Source: Dermacentor variabilis (taxonomy: Eukaryota; Arthropoda; Arachnida; Ixodida; Ixodidae). From it: a DNA stretch of 64,000 bases. The notes under the pieces were generated by a model. That model was not told the origin of the DNA. It was given only the letters and a program-made list of their open reading frames with translations, and did not search any database. The stretch spans positions 40,829,777-40,893,776 of the forward strand of contig NC_134569.1 in assembly GCF_050947875.1 (NCBI RefSeq). Reading direction: 5' to 3'. Made by a program: the position numbers and the translations under genes. Numbering within the stretch: position 1 is the stretch's first letter; every line of letters starts with the position of its first letter. Shown here one piece after another: positions 49,561-59,340 of this stretch.

Positions 49561-50152
49561 ACCTTGCTGACACCTTGATGATGAAGTGGAAGACGTGACA
49601 GCGGGATTTCGGTCCCACCACTCCTTCCACCACCACTCCTTCACGAATTTTGTCCACGTAACGCTGTCAAGTCAGCGTATGATTGAAGAAGAAGGGACTG
49701 ATTATAGCACCGGCGTAAATTCCGCAACGCTGAACCACCACTGGTACTGGTGCCGATTGCGCTTTACCCAGTGTGGATTGGAGCCACTCCAATAGTGTGC
49801 ATTATGCAAACTTACCTGGGCGTTTCTGCAAAAATCGGCTTCATCTATGCATATATGATGTTGCTCAAAAAGTCCGGTGACTCATCGGCTTTTGTGAGGA
49901 CCCAATTTGAGAAATTTAGACGATTATGCAGGTCCCTATCTTCTAAGCATTGGTGCTGGTTAAGGTGGTGCGGGTGAAAGGCCGTCATTTAGAATCCTCT
50001 AAATTGGTACTTGGGCGGCCACGTCCCCGCACACTAGCATGAGGGTTTGAGGCCATATAAATATAGAACATCCGTGCGTAGGCTAGGACTCAAAGATGAA
50101 GTCCTTCGCCGCTGTTTCTGGAAGCTGCCGGTTTGTCTCAGGTTTTCATAAT

Positions 50153-50312
50153 TTCTTTAAAACTGATGGTAGCGCTAAAAAGGACGGACACACGATGAAA
50201 AGACGACACGACGACGAGGAAACGCTGCGTTTCCTCGTCGCGTTTCCTCGTCGTCGTGTCGTCTTTTCATCGTGTGTCCGTCCTTTTTAGCGCTACCATC
50301 AGTTTTAAAGAA
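50153..50312. repeat. Perfect hairpin, 73-bp arms
   Basis: Arms 50153-50225 and 50240-50312 are exact reverse complements with a 14-nt spacer. The inner arm contains GAAAAGACGACACGACGACG, resembling the apices of the hairpins at 10595 and 20903. Confidence 0.98.
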
Positions 50313-50449
50313 TGCATCACCAACTAGCCCAGCACCAAGTTTTATTGAAGTATATTTCATAATTTCTGATGATATTCGATGCGTTTGGTCTACCGCCACA
50401 TTTCCATGACTGATAAATATTTGCGGTCTTCCTCTTATTGCCATTTGCA

Positions 50450-50694
50450 CCCACCGTGGTTGGTCAGTGGCTATGGTGTTGGGTTGCTGAGCACGAGGTC
50501 GCGGGATCGAATCCCGGCAGCGGCGGCCGCATTTCGATGGGGACGAAATGCGAAAACACCTGTGTACTTCGATGTAGGTGCACGTTAAAGAACCCCAGGT
50601 GGTCGAAATTTTCGGAGTCCTCCTCTACGGCGTGCCTCATAATCAGAAAGTAGATTTGGCACGGTAAAACCCATAATTTGTTTTTTTTCCCCCG
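50450..50694 (+). mobile_element. Full-length Ruka-like tRNA-derived SINE inside the mariner-type element
   Basis: 245 bp with a tRNA-like head: A-box-like TGGTCAGTGGCTATGG at about 50460 and B-box-like GGGATCGAATCCC at about 50502, so RNA polymerase III would start near the left end. Then GGCGGCCGCATTTCGATGGG, GTGCACGTTAAAGAACCCCA, CTACGGCGTGCCTCATAATC and TTTGGCACGGTAAAACCC. TTTGCA flanks both sides (50444-50449, 50695-50700). Confidence 0.88.
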
Positions 50695-51009
50695 TTTGCA
50701 GCTCCCAAAGCAAAGGTCAAGTTTTCCTTCTGCTCATTAGAGAAAGACATGGCGACTGGGACGAAACAAAACGCAACTTTAAACCTTCGCACTGACGTTA
50801 TCAATTCGCTTTTGTGGTGATATAGATTGTGGCCAAAAAGGAAAAAAAAAGCGTCCGTACATTTTATCTACGCTAAGACAGCAGCTATCACAGCTCGTTT
50901 CCAACTAACACCAAACGCTACGTGTTACATGATCGTGATCGTGCAGAACTAGCTCGATCACGATGTTTTTCTTTATTTCCTTTATTTCGTTCTGGTTAAC
51001 TCGGAGGAT

Positions 51010-51355
51010 GCCTGTTCGAGAGCGCTGCTCTATAATGCAGGTAGGACCGCAGTCACGTGGCATTTTCCGCATTTCGCAGGGTTTATTTATCAGTTGGGAA
51101 AATTAGTACGCAATTTGTACGTCACTGAAAACACCGTAGTTACATGTCCCTTGGTTGTGCCTACAAATGCTTTATTGTCACTTTGGTAATTAGGATAGTG
51201 CGTCTCGAGTTAGATAATTACTTACAGCTACCTAATTAAATCTCCCTAACGAAAAAATACTGCACTGTACTGGAAACAATATGCACTAGGTTTTCCCCAG
51301 GTAAGGCTTTGCTCTTTTTTTTTATCTTGGTTCATGATAGCTAATTGGGACACAG
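51010..51355. repeat. Right TIR of the mariner-type element
   Basis: Inverted counterpart of 48284-48620; ends GGGACACAG next to TA. Confidence 0.75.
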
Positions 51356-51357
51356 TA

Positions 51358-52206
51358 TATATTTATGACCATCGCATGCAAGTGATGATGTTTCCATCCC
51401 TAATAAATGTTGTAAAAGAGTTAGAAGTGTCTTTTTTTTTTCAAGAGACGTTAGCATTGCTTACTGAAAAGAGAAGCAATGCTAAGACAAATCATCCACG
51501 TGCATTTCACACGCCGATGATAAAAGACTCTGCCGAAGGGGTCACTGAAGTCTACAGTTCTTTCTTTCTTTTTCAGGGTCAAAAAGCACGCAAAGCAATT
51601 TGAAGCGAAGTGAACATACAGCAACATATCCATTCTCTAGACATAGGCTATCCATACCTTTAGAAATAATTGTTAATTGGCTACATCCTTCTCTTTCTAA
51701 AGTATAGCAAATTTTATCCTATACATATATTTAAATATAGTGTATATGTGCGTGGTGTTTACAGTAGTAATCTAAAACAATGTTGAAGTGAAAAAATGCA
51801 GACGAGGCAGCCGCCGCTGATGCTATTAATGCAATTGTCGTCCTATTGTCAGGATTTGCAGCAATAATTCGAAAGTATGAATTAAAAGCTGCGCACGTCC
51901 CCACCAACAATGAAGCAGTAAGCTATTAGCCACAATAAAATTTCAAGCGAAAAGGTCGAGGCAACTTAAAAGAAACCTCACACGACGTGGGTGACAAAAC
52001 TCTGGCAATCAATGAATTTTAAGTGGGAGGGGGGGGGGGCGGGGTTAGGGGTAGGATTCGACATCGCGGAGAATTGGGAGAGCCCCTCCCTCACGGAACT
52101 CCGGACGGAACTACGCAACTCCGGAGGGAGCTCGGGCCCTGGAGCACCCCCGTAGTCGGCGCCTATGTGCACTTGAATTGCGGTCCCCAATAACGTTCCG
52201 GACTTT
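51358..52206. other. Unrecognised DNA
   Basis: No gene or known repeat recognised. A poly-G run lies near 52027-52040. Confidence 0.4.
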
Positions 52207-52445
52207 TCAACGCGGTGGCTCAGTTAGTGGCTACGGGCATCCTGCTGCCGAGCACGACGTCGAGGGTGCCGTCATCAGCCGCCGCTGCAGCGGCCGCATC
52301 CCGACATAAGCCGAATGCTAAAACACTCGCGTACCGTGCTTTGGATGCACGCTAAGGAGCCCGAGGCGAGGAAAAGCTTTCCGGAGCGATTCCAAGGCGG
52401 CGTTCCTCAAAACCAGTTGTGGAGTTTCGGAACGTTAAGCTCCGC
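52207..52445 (+). mobile_element. Diverged Ruka-like SINE, plus orientation
   Basis: CGCGGTGGCTCAGTTAGTGG (A-box region), GCGGCCGCATCCCGA, GCACGCTAAGGAGCCCGAGG and TTTCGGAACGTTAAGCTCCG follow the family order with many substitutions. Confidence 0.75.
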
Positions 52446-52504
52446 AATAAAAGGTAATATATTGTTCTGAAGCAAAATTTAAAACAAAAGGGCATGCAGA
52501 GTCC

Positions 52505-52644
<140 letters not shown>

Positions 52645-52689
52645 CGCTCACAATCACCTGCTGTAAACTTGTGTAAACTGCACGGCAAC

Positions 52690-53510
52690 ATTTCTTTCTT
52701 TCTTTCTTTCTTTCTTTATTGCTTCCTCAGACACAGTCTAAGAGGGAGCCGAGGCTAAAGGCGACAGAGCGCCTGACAAGGGCCCCGGCCCCCTTGCACA
52801 ATATATACAGACAAAATACATCAACAAAGTTCAGTCAGACAGACATATAGGTTCAGACAGTGGGCAATATTAAAAAGGGAGACTAGTCACTGCTCGAACA
52901 TGAAGTCAGCAAATAATTGGTACAAAATATTTACATACGCAACATAATGTCTGCACGTAAATACAGAACACAACAATTCAGTTATCAGTCAGCACGTTCA
53001 ACAACATCATTCATAGCCATGACACTCATCACAAAAACCAAGCACTATTTCACAGCCGTGTATCAAAATTGCAGTAGCTGAGAGGAGCATGGCAAGGGAG
53101 AACAAAGCGCACTTTGTGAGGTAATTTACAATATTGAAAACACAATGTCACTGTTCACAAGAAACTTCCTACGGTATTTCTTAAATGTATGTACATTTTT
53201 ATTAAAGTCGACTTGCATATCTCCTCTGTTTAGAGCATTGGTTATTTGAAAAGATAATGCTTGCCTTCCATAGTTGGTTCTAACTTGCGGCATTTTTCGT
53301 TTTGGATTTCGGGTACTGTATGAACTTGGGCTGGGCACTGCGGAAATATGTAACTTGTATTTATTGATCCATTGCAATAGCTTAAAGTAGTACACCTGGT
53401 CAGCCTTCAACATGTTATATTTGGTAAATATAGCATGTTCTTGAGCCAAATTCGTTTTCTCCACCTGCGCAACATAGTTTTCGCAACTTGTACTGTGAAA
53501 CACCACTCAT
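52690..53510 (-). mobile_element. 3' fragment of a CR1/L2-like LINE with (AAAG)n tail
   Basis: On the minus strand a coding remnant (53126-53506) precedes a 3' untranslated region containing GGGCCCTTGTCAGGCGCTC and AATAAAGAAAGAAAGAAAG, ending in a (GAAA)n tail (52690-52719). It lies head to head with the plus-strand LINE starting near 53626. Confidence 0.8.
53126..53506 (-). pseudogene. CR1-like LINE ORF2 C-terminus relic
   Basis: The frame contains TKYNMLKADQVYYFKLLQW and YSTRNPKRKMPQVRTNYGRQ, matching the post-RT C-terminal domain of CR1/L2-like proteins (ILKxxxLYxFKL...HxTRxxxxxxxPRxRTxYGxxS). It has no catalytic residues and is 5' truncated. Confidence 0.75.
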
Positions 53511-53682
53511 ATATTCCACCAATCGCCTACACCGTGTTTTTGATCGATCATTCCGTTGTTTTGCCTCCCTGCCTCCCTGCCTTCTGCTTTTCTCTTTCCC
53601 ACTCCATTTCGCCCATTGTATATTTTTAGACTTTTACAAATCATTTCATAAAGTGTGTCACAAGTTGCTCGCTCAGAAACTG

Positions 53683-53866
53683 AACCCCATGGCGGCCGCA
53701 TTTAGATGGGGGCGAAATGCAAAAGTAACCGCGTGCTTAGATTTAGGTGCACGTTAAAGAACCCCAGGTGGTCCAAATTTCCGGAGTTCTCCACTACGGC
53801 GTGCGTCATAATGAGATCGTGGCTTTGGCACGTATAACACCATAATTTAATATAATTAAATTTATT
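53683..53866 (+). mobile_element. 5'-truncated Ruka-like SINE inserted in the LINE RT domain
   Basis: GGCGGCCGCATTTAGATGGG, GTGCACGTTAAAGAACCCCA, CTACGGCGTGCGTCATAATG and GGCACGTATAACACC mark the SINE body; the tRNA-like head is missing. AAACTG occurs at 53677-53682 and 53867-53872. Deleting the insert and one copy restores the LINE frame as AQKL-YQLSMDSNFLAW. Confidence 0.88.
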
Positions 53867-54151
53867 AAACTGTACCAATTAAGTATGGACTCTAACTTCT
53901 TAGCATGGATTAATAATGTGCTTATTAATCGATCTCAATTCATTAAAGCCGATGATAAGAACTTTTTTTCAGCAAAGTTAATTTAGGCGCACCGCGGGGA
54001 TTTGTGCTGGGTCCTCTTCTTCTCTTACACACCAGTGACCTTCATTCTTCAATAAACTCTGACATTCATCATCTTGCTGATGATTGCATAGTTTTTCGCT
54101 AACTGGTGTCTACAGCGGCACATGGAATTAAATATTTAAAAATGTTACGTT

Positions 54152-54460
54152 ATGCGTGTATCCTGTAGTTCTAGCAGCCCCCGTGCCTGCTATTTAAGTA
54201 ACACTTCCTTAGAAGCTGTGAACTCCTACAAATACTTAGGCGTTCACTTAGCATGCAACCTAACGTGGCCACTACGTACTGATTGCATAATAAACAACGC
54301 TAACCGAATGTTGGGTTACCTACGTCGTAATTTTTTCTGTGTATCTTTTTTACAGAAACTTCTACTTTATGAAAGCTTAGTATATTTAAAATTTAATTAT
54401 GCTGTCTCAGTATGGGACACTATTCGGGATAACCTAATTAAGCCTTTTGAACTTGTTTAG
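54152..54460 (+). pseudogene. CR1/L2-like LINE thumb region relic
   Basis: Contains AVNSYKYLGVHLACNLTWPL and KLLLYESLVYLKFNYAVSVWD, the usual LINE blocks after the FADD box (YLGVxLxxxLxWxxHI...LVxPxLEYAxxVWxP). A stop follows, and the equivalent of the downstream EKVQRRAxRF block continues as ELVQNNSVRFILYNY if the stop at 54458 is ignored. Confidence 0.75.
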
Positions 54461-55050
54461 AATAACTCCGTGCGATTCATACTCTATAATTATTCCGGTA
54501 CAGCAAGCATAACCCAAATGAAAGCATGCCTCAATATATCAAAACTATCGCTTCGTCGTAAAATTGCACGCTTAACCATGTTTCACAAGTTGTTTCACAA
54601 TAAAGCATTAAAAAGTGATCTCATCCCTTCACCGCACTACATCTCACCACGCATTGATCATTTATAAGGTAGGCATTGACGTATTTATTCAAAGTCATCT
54701 TTTCAGTCATTTCTGTCTCGGCCTTCGCAAGAGCGGAACAACCTTACAGCTGGTATTGTAACCATCCGTAACAATGAACATTTTCATGATGCATTAGCTA
54801 ATATTGTATTAGCAGGAACATTGTGAACGTGCCCTTAATCAAGCAATGGTACTAATCTTATATCTATTTCTTCAATCCATGAGTTAACGTTGTATTAGCA
54901 GAACCTTTGCAAATGTACTCCTAGTGATACTATGATACTGTCTTTTATTATTTTATCCTGTATTTGATATTATTACTGACACTGCATCCACTCCCCTCTT
55001 TAATGCATATGAGGTCCTGAGGGTAACTGAAATAAACTGAAATAAATAAT

Positions 55051-56252
55051 CAAATATGAATATGTTTATGTATGTCATATGTTTATTTATGCCAAATATG
55101 CAAAGCGGGTGCTGTACTATTCAACTGCCATAGCTGCTCAAAGCAAGTCTTGTGTTTTCTTTTTTTTTACTCGGTCATCTAAAAAAATTGAGAATCGCAG
55201 CACGCAAACAAAAGTCATGAAACATTTCATTCACAGCACATGCCTTTCTCTTCGAGATTATCGGACTACTAGTGCGAGACAATATTGGTGCTCACGATCT
55301 GAAAGTGATACCCGGCAAGGGGTCTTTAAGGTAATAAAATGAAATGAAATGAAATGAAAGTGATGTAATTTCACTGGCTCCCCTCGTTACGGGCAGCGCA
55401 GTGGCGCCTGTGCGACGCCGTTACAGACTTAATGAGTCGCACCCGCGTATACTTATAACAACGTCCGAGCACTCCAAGCACAACGCTAAACCTTCGATTC
55501 GCTGGCAGTGCTTCGCCCATCGGACAAAACATTCATTTTTAACTCGAAAGCAGATTGCCCGCGTGCGTCTTCTAATGTTTACTCCTAGCGACAGAACACT
55601 TCAGTGAGTTTTTCGTGAAGAATGTTGTTGGCAGTCTTATTTAGTGCTGTAAATTAAGGAGAGAACCTGGATGCAAATTCGACACCGTAGATATGGATGC
55701 CCACAGCGTCCGCAAACGTCAGGTTGCTGTCTGCATCAACGTCCGTATCCAACTCCACATCCGCATCTACATTTCTGATGATTGAGATAGCCGGTCCTTC
55801 GCTGTCATCAATTAATAAACAGCAACATATATCCACATTTCACTGCGTCCAGTTTGCGTTGTGGTTGGCTTTGAGGTGCATCACTGCGTTCACACATTTC
55901 CTTTGTTTTGCGAAAGAAAAAAAATACAAAACACGCAGATCCAACGCTGTGTTAGAATCTAAACGCCGCGAAGCTTGTTTGAATTAGCGAGGTATACAGC
56001 AGTGTAGCGCATCACAGGAGGACAACCTCGTCGCCTGTGTGCTGTTTGCTGCTTGCGCCAGAAGGACGACGGCGATCTGTGACGCTTGTCGAGGAAAGCA
56101 TGCTGGTAAGAGGTGTATGCACAAAGAAGTACGACACATACATAAATATATTTAAGCCTAATGACACTCGTGTCAAATTGGCAGATCCATTTTGATTGGT
56201 TAGCTAAGAATACGCTCATACCGAGTGGCACATACCCAGTGAGCCAAGCGTT

Positions 56253-56254
<2 letters not shown>
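55051..56254. other. Unrecognised DNA with a (TGAAA)n run at about 55338-55360
   Basis: The TGAAA tail may mark another retroposon 3' end. No gene is supported. Confidence 0.4.

Positions 56255-56326
<72 letters not shown>
56255..56326. repeat. (AT)n microsatellite
   Basis: About 72 bp, directly at the 3' end of the tRNA-like SINE that follows. Confidence 0.97.
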
Positions 56327-56327
<1 letters not shown>

Positions 56328-56329
56328 TG

Positions 56330-56640
56330 AACGAGAAGGAAGGAAACCGAGGGGCCTTATTTTCGTTAGTAATATCATGAGGCGCCAACAATGACACCAA
56401 GGACAGCACAGGGTAAATGTTCTGCAGTTCTTAATTGAATGAAAAATATTATGGATAAATGGTAATGGAAGTGGATGAGTAAACAACTGGTGCAGGTGGG
56501 ATACGAATCCACGTCTTCGCATTGCGCGTGAGATGCTCTTACCAATTGAGCTACCGCGTAGCCATTTTCCCATACACTTACTATGGGGTATTTACGCTTT
56601 ATTATACCAGAACTAACCCTGGGAGTGTTCGCTAGCGCCA
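56330..56640 (-). mobile_element. tRNA-derived SINE, third family, minus orientation
   Basis: On the minus strand GCGGTAGCTCAATTGGTAAGAG (A box, about 56560-56539) and GTGGATTCGTATCCCACCTG (B box, about 56509-56490) form a tRNA-like head. A body containing CAGTTGTTTACTCATCCACT and GTCCTTGGTGTCATTGTTGG follows to about 56330. The long body and position at a microsatellite argue for a SINE rather than a functional tRNA gene. Confidence 0.75.
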
Positions 56641-57901
56641 CCGTCCACGGCCTTGGCGGAGGATGTGGGACAGCCTTTCTGCCGCAGGCGTCACGAGTGC
56701 GTGATGTTTTTCGGGTGACGGCAACCGGTCAATAAACCCATTCATCCTACGTGAGGGCATTCGAGACCCTCGCCATGTAATGAACGGCAAAAAAGGATAT
56801 TCTCGTTTATATATATATATATTTGCATCCACGTGTATCCACATGTTCGGTGAAGAAGTGACGACCAACATCAAACCACGGAGAAGAAGCAGAGAAAGTG
56901 TCGCTTAAAAAAATGAAGAGACAAGCAAAGCGCAGGTGCTCTGTACACCTACAAAAAAGAAGAAAAGCAAGAAAACTGCAATTGCGACCTGCCAAGTGCC
57001 TGAAAAGCCAATTCCGCACCATAACCACTTTACGCGTAGACGGCATGACGGAGGAAGGCCGAGAGGTGGTAATAGGTGGTGCAGTAATGTCTCCTACAAT
57101 GGCGGCACATTGATGATGTCAGTGATGAGGACTCATTTGCATACATAGCGCATGTCGCGCAGGTCAGTTGCCCCCGGAGCTACTGGGGAGGCAGACATTA
57201 GCGCGGCGAGCTGAGCGCGCGCACTTCAGAAATTCATGCGCGCGAGCCGCCTTGCGCCATCGCCAAAATGAATTTGCACGTGATTACCGTGGCGATGCGA
57301 GATGGCTTGTCGTCCGTTCGCTGAACCGTTGCGCAAAAGGCACGACGGACAACGGCATCAAATGAAACGGTGGACCTCGCGGCAGTGTGCAAGCGTTGTA
57401 TTCACAGAATTCATCTCGTCGACAAGGCGGCAGTTTCCAATGCGCGCCCTTTGTCCGAGGCGTTTAAGGCCTGGCGCGCATTACACTGACGCGACCTTGT
57501 GCCATCGTTCGCAATTCTCTTTGAACGCACTTATTTAGGAGACAAAATATCAGAAATTAAGCAACCAACTATGCACCTACGTCGGCAGACGTTCATATTA
57601 GAAGAGATACAGTTGGGGATAGTTGGCTGAGCTGGGTGAAGTAAAACGCGCCTCCAAGCAACAATAACGCGAGAAAACGACCCAGACTACACGGCATGAG
57701 TCCACGTGTCGTCTGACTCTCCTTTCTTTCTTTCTTTCGGGGGGGAGGGGGGGGAGGGAGGGGGTCTTGTTCTGTGGTAGAACATTTCAATTCATGATGT
57801 TTATTTAAATACTGAACGAACTCGCTCGTGTAAGATGAGTGCCGCTCAGTCGCATTTGTATAGTCTCTTCTTACACATATTTGTACAGCTACTACGCGGG
57901 C
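56641..57901. other. Unrecognised DNA
   Basis: A Lys/Arg-rich frame at 56898-57148 and overlapping frames at 57168-57538 show no recognisable family. A C/G-rich run lies near 57740-57765. Confidence 0.35.
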
Positions 57902-58204
57902 TTACTTTCGATCTCGGTACCGAGCCACGTGGAGTGCAGCTTCATCACTATGTCTATGTTTTCGTAACAGGACGCCGTCTGGTGCGCGCTTTTGCATTAT
58001 TCGCCGCTCGATAAATTTTTCAGCGCCACAAAACACACATGTCAGAAATGCTTGGGCACGTGTTCGTGCTGGTTCAGGACTATCAGCGAAAACATTCTCC
58101 ATTTCGACCAACTGCAGTTTTTGTTCTTCCGTTACCGGGGCATGCAGCCTGCGCGTACCGCTCGACGCGGCAAACACGGCGCGCGTATGGTAACGCTTTA
58201 CGAC
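57902..58204 (-). other. Exon-like open frame next to the LTR, unknown function
   Basis: A minus-strand frame of about 100 codons ends at a stop at 57902 and is interrupted upstream by the LTR at 58205. Its translation is of mixed, non-repetitive composition (for example PVTEEQKLQLVEMENVF, AEKFIERRIMQKRAP), unlike the low-complexity frames elsewhere. It has no recognisable domain and no start of its own except inside the LTR. It could be a host exon or part of an older transposon ORF. Confidence 0.3.
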
Positions 58205-59025
58205 TGTTGCGTTTCGCCTGCGACACGTGGTTTTGCCGGCGCGACGGCGGCGGGGCGGCGGACATTTTGGCCCGATCGTCGTCACCGCAACACTCATCGC
58301 CAGGTGTTTCCAGGCGCGTCTGCGGCGATGCGACCGCCTAGGGATTTCGTTCCAGTCATTGTGCCCGAAACAGGCGATGCCAAAGCAGGGATCTCATTCC
58401 AGTTATTGGGCCCGAAACAGGCGATGCCAAAGCAGGGATCTCGTTCCAGTCATTGTGCCCGAAACAGGCGATGCCAAAGCAGGGACCATCTTCTCGTTAC
58501 AGTCATTGTGTCCGACCGGCAGCGCCACGACAGTGTGCTGCGCAGCGCCACGACCAGGTGCTACGAGATCGTGCGCAGCGCCACGACATGGTGCTACGGC
58601 ATCGCTACGACAGTGTGCGTCACCATTAGCCCATTGTACATTCACGTGCTCGTCTTTTGAGGGGTTCCTTCTTGCCCTCAACTGCGAGAGTATAAAAACA
58701 GCTGCCCCCGGACGCCAGAAGGAGGGCTCCGATTTCTTCTGCTGAGTGAAGTGCTCTCCCGTCTCTCTACTTCGGTCAAACCTGACCGCCAACTCTTTGC
58801 GATGTTAAAATAAACAAGTTGTTTCGTTGTTACCTGTCGACTCATGCTTTGCCGGGACCTTCGGATGCTTGCAGTTGTACCCCAGGCCGCCAGGCCAACG
58901 CTACCCTTGGGGCTTGCGACCCAGGTACAACCACGGGCGTCAGCGCCGAGTTCCCAACAGATCGTACCAGCAGTCGGATCCAAATATCTGGTTGCCAGCG
59001 GTGAGATCGCCTACGACTTCAAACA
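58205..59025 (+). repeat. 5' LTR of copy 2
   Basis: Starts TGTTGCGTTTCGCC and ends CGACTTCAAACA. TATAAAAA at 58691-58698 and AATAAA at 58809-58814 mark promoter and polyadenylation signal. Three tandem copies of a 47-bp unit (starting near 58364, 58411 and 58458) replace the two in copy 1. CGAC at 58201-58204 is the expected left target duplication. Confidence 0.93.
58691..58698 (+). promoter_or_regulatory. TATA box of copy 2 LTR
   Basis: TATAAAAA in U3, about 118 bp before the AATAAA signal; the same arrangement is present in both LTRs of copy 1. Confidence 0.8.
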
Positions 59026-59340
59026 ACGGTCTGCCAGCGGCGAGATCGCCACAACGGAGGCCAGCAGCAAAGAGATGCAGTTGACAGTATGCTGAGCAGC
59101 TCAACGACGATCCGGGAGCAGTGCAACGAGCCCTGTGTGACGACTGGTTGCCTGCAGCGGAACGACTGCGCGGAATTCCTGCCTGCGAGGTTTGGTGAGT
59201 GCGGGACTTTCTTCTTCTGAGCTTTGCCAGGCTTTTGTTAGTGTCAGAAACAGAGCTGGTAATTGTGGTTGTCGTTGCTGCCGGGTTAGTTTGCGGCAAG
59301 ACAATAGTAAGCAGTAGAGAAAGCAGCATTCAGAGCAGCC

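Larger units (their letters stand above)
48284..51355 (-). mobile_element. Tc1/mariner-type transposon with long TIRs, degraded and nested
   Basis: The left end CAGGGTGCCCCAACTATCAT and the complement of the right end (CTGTGTCCCAATTAGCTATC) begin inverted arms that can be followed for about 340 bp (48284 to about 48620 and about 51010 to 51355). Both ends abut TA (48282-48283, 51356-51357), the mariner target. The minus strand holds the C-terminal part of a DDE transposase. The element is interrupted by a SINE (50450-50694) and carries the 50153-50312 hairpin. Confidence 0.85.
53626..55050 (+). mobile_element. Decayed CR1/L2-like LINE fragment split by a SINE
   Basis: RT blocks read across several frames: DFYKSFHKVCHKLLAQKL (catalytic Asp block), WINNVLINRSQFIKADDKN, RGFVLGPLLLL (GVPQGSxLGPLLF block) and HLADDCIVF (FADD block), then thumb segments YKYLGVHLACNLTW and a basic C-terminal stretch (54470-54667). 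The 3' end carries ACTGAAATAAACTGAAATAA. Multiple stops make it dead. Confidence 0.82.

Noticed and set aside
56490..56565. Functional tRNA gene on the minus strand
   Set aside because: A and B boxes are good, but no convincing anticodon arm was found, and a SINE body of about 150 bp follows.
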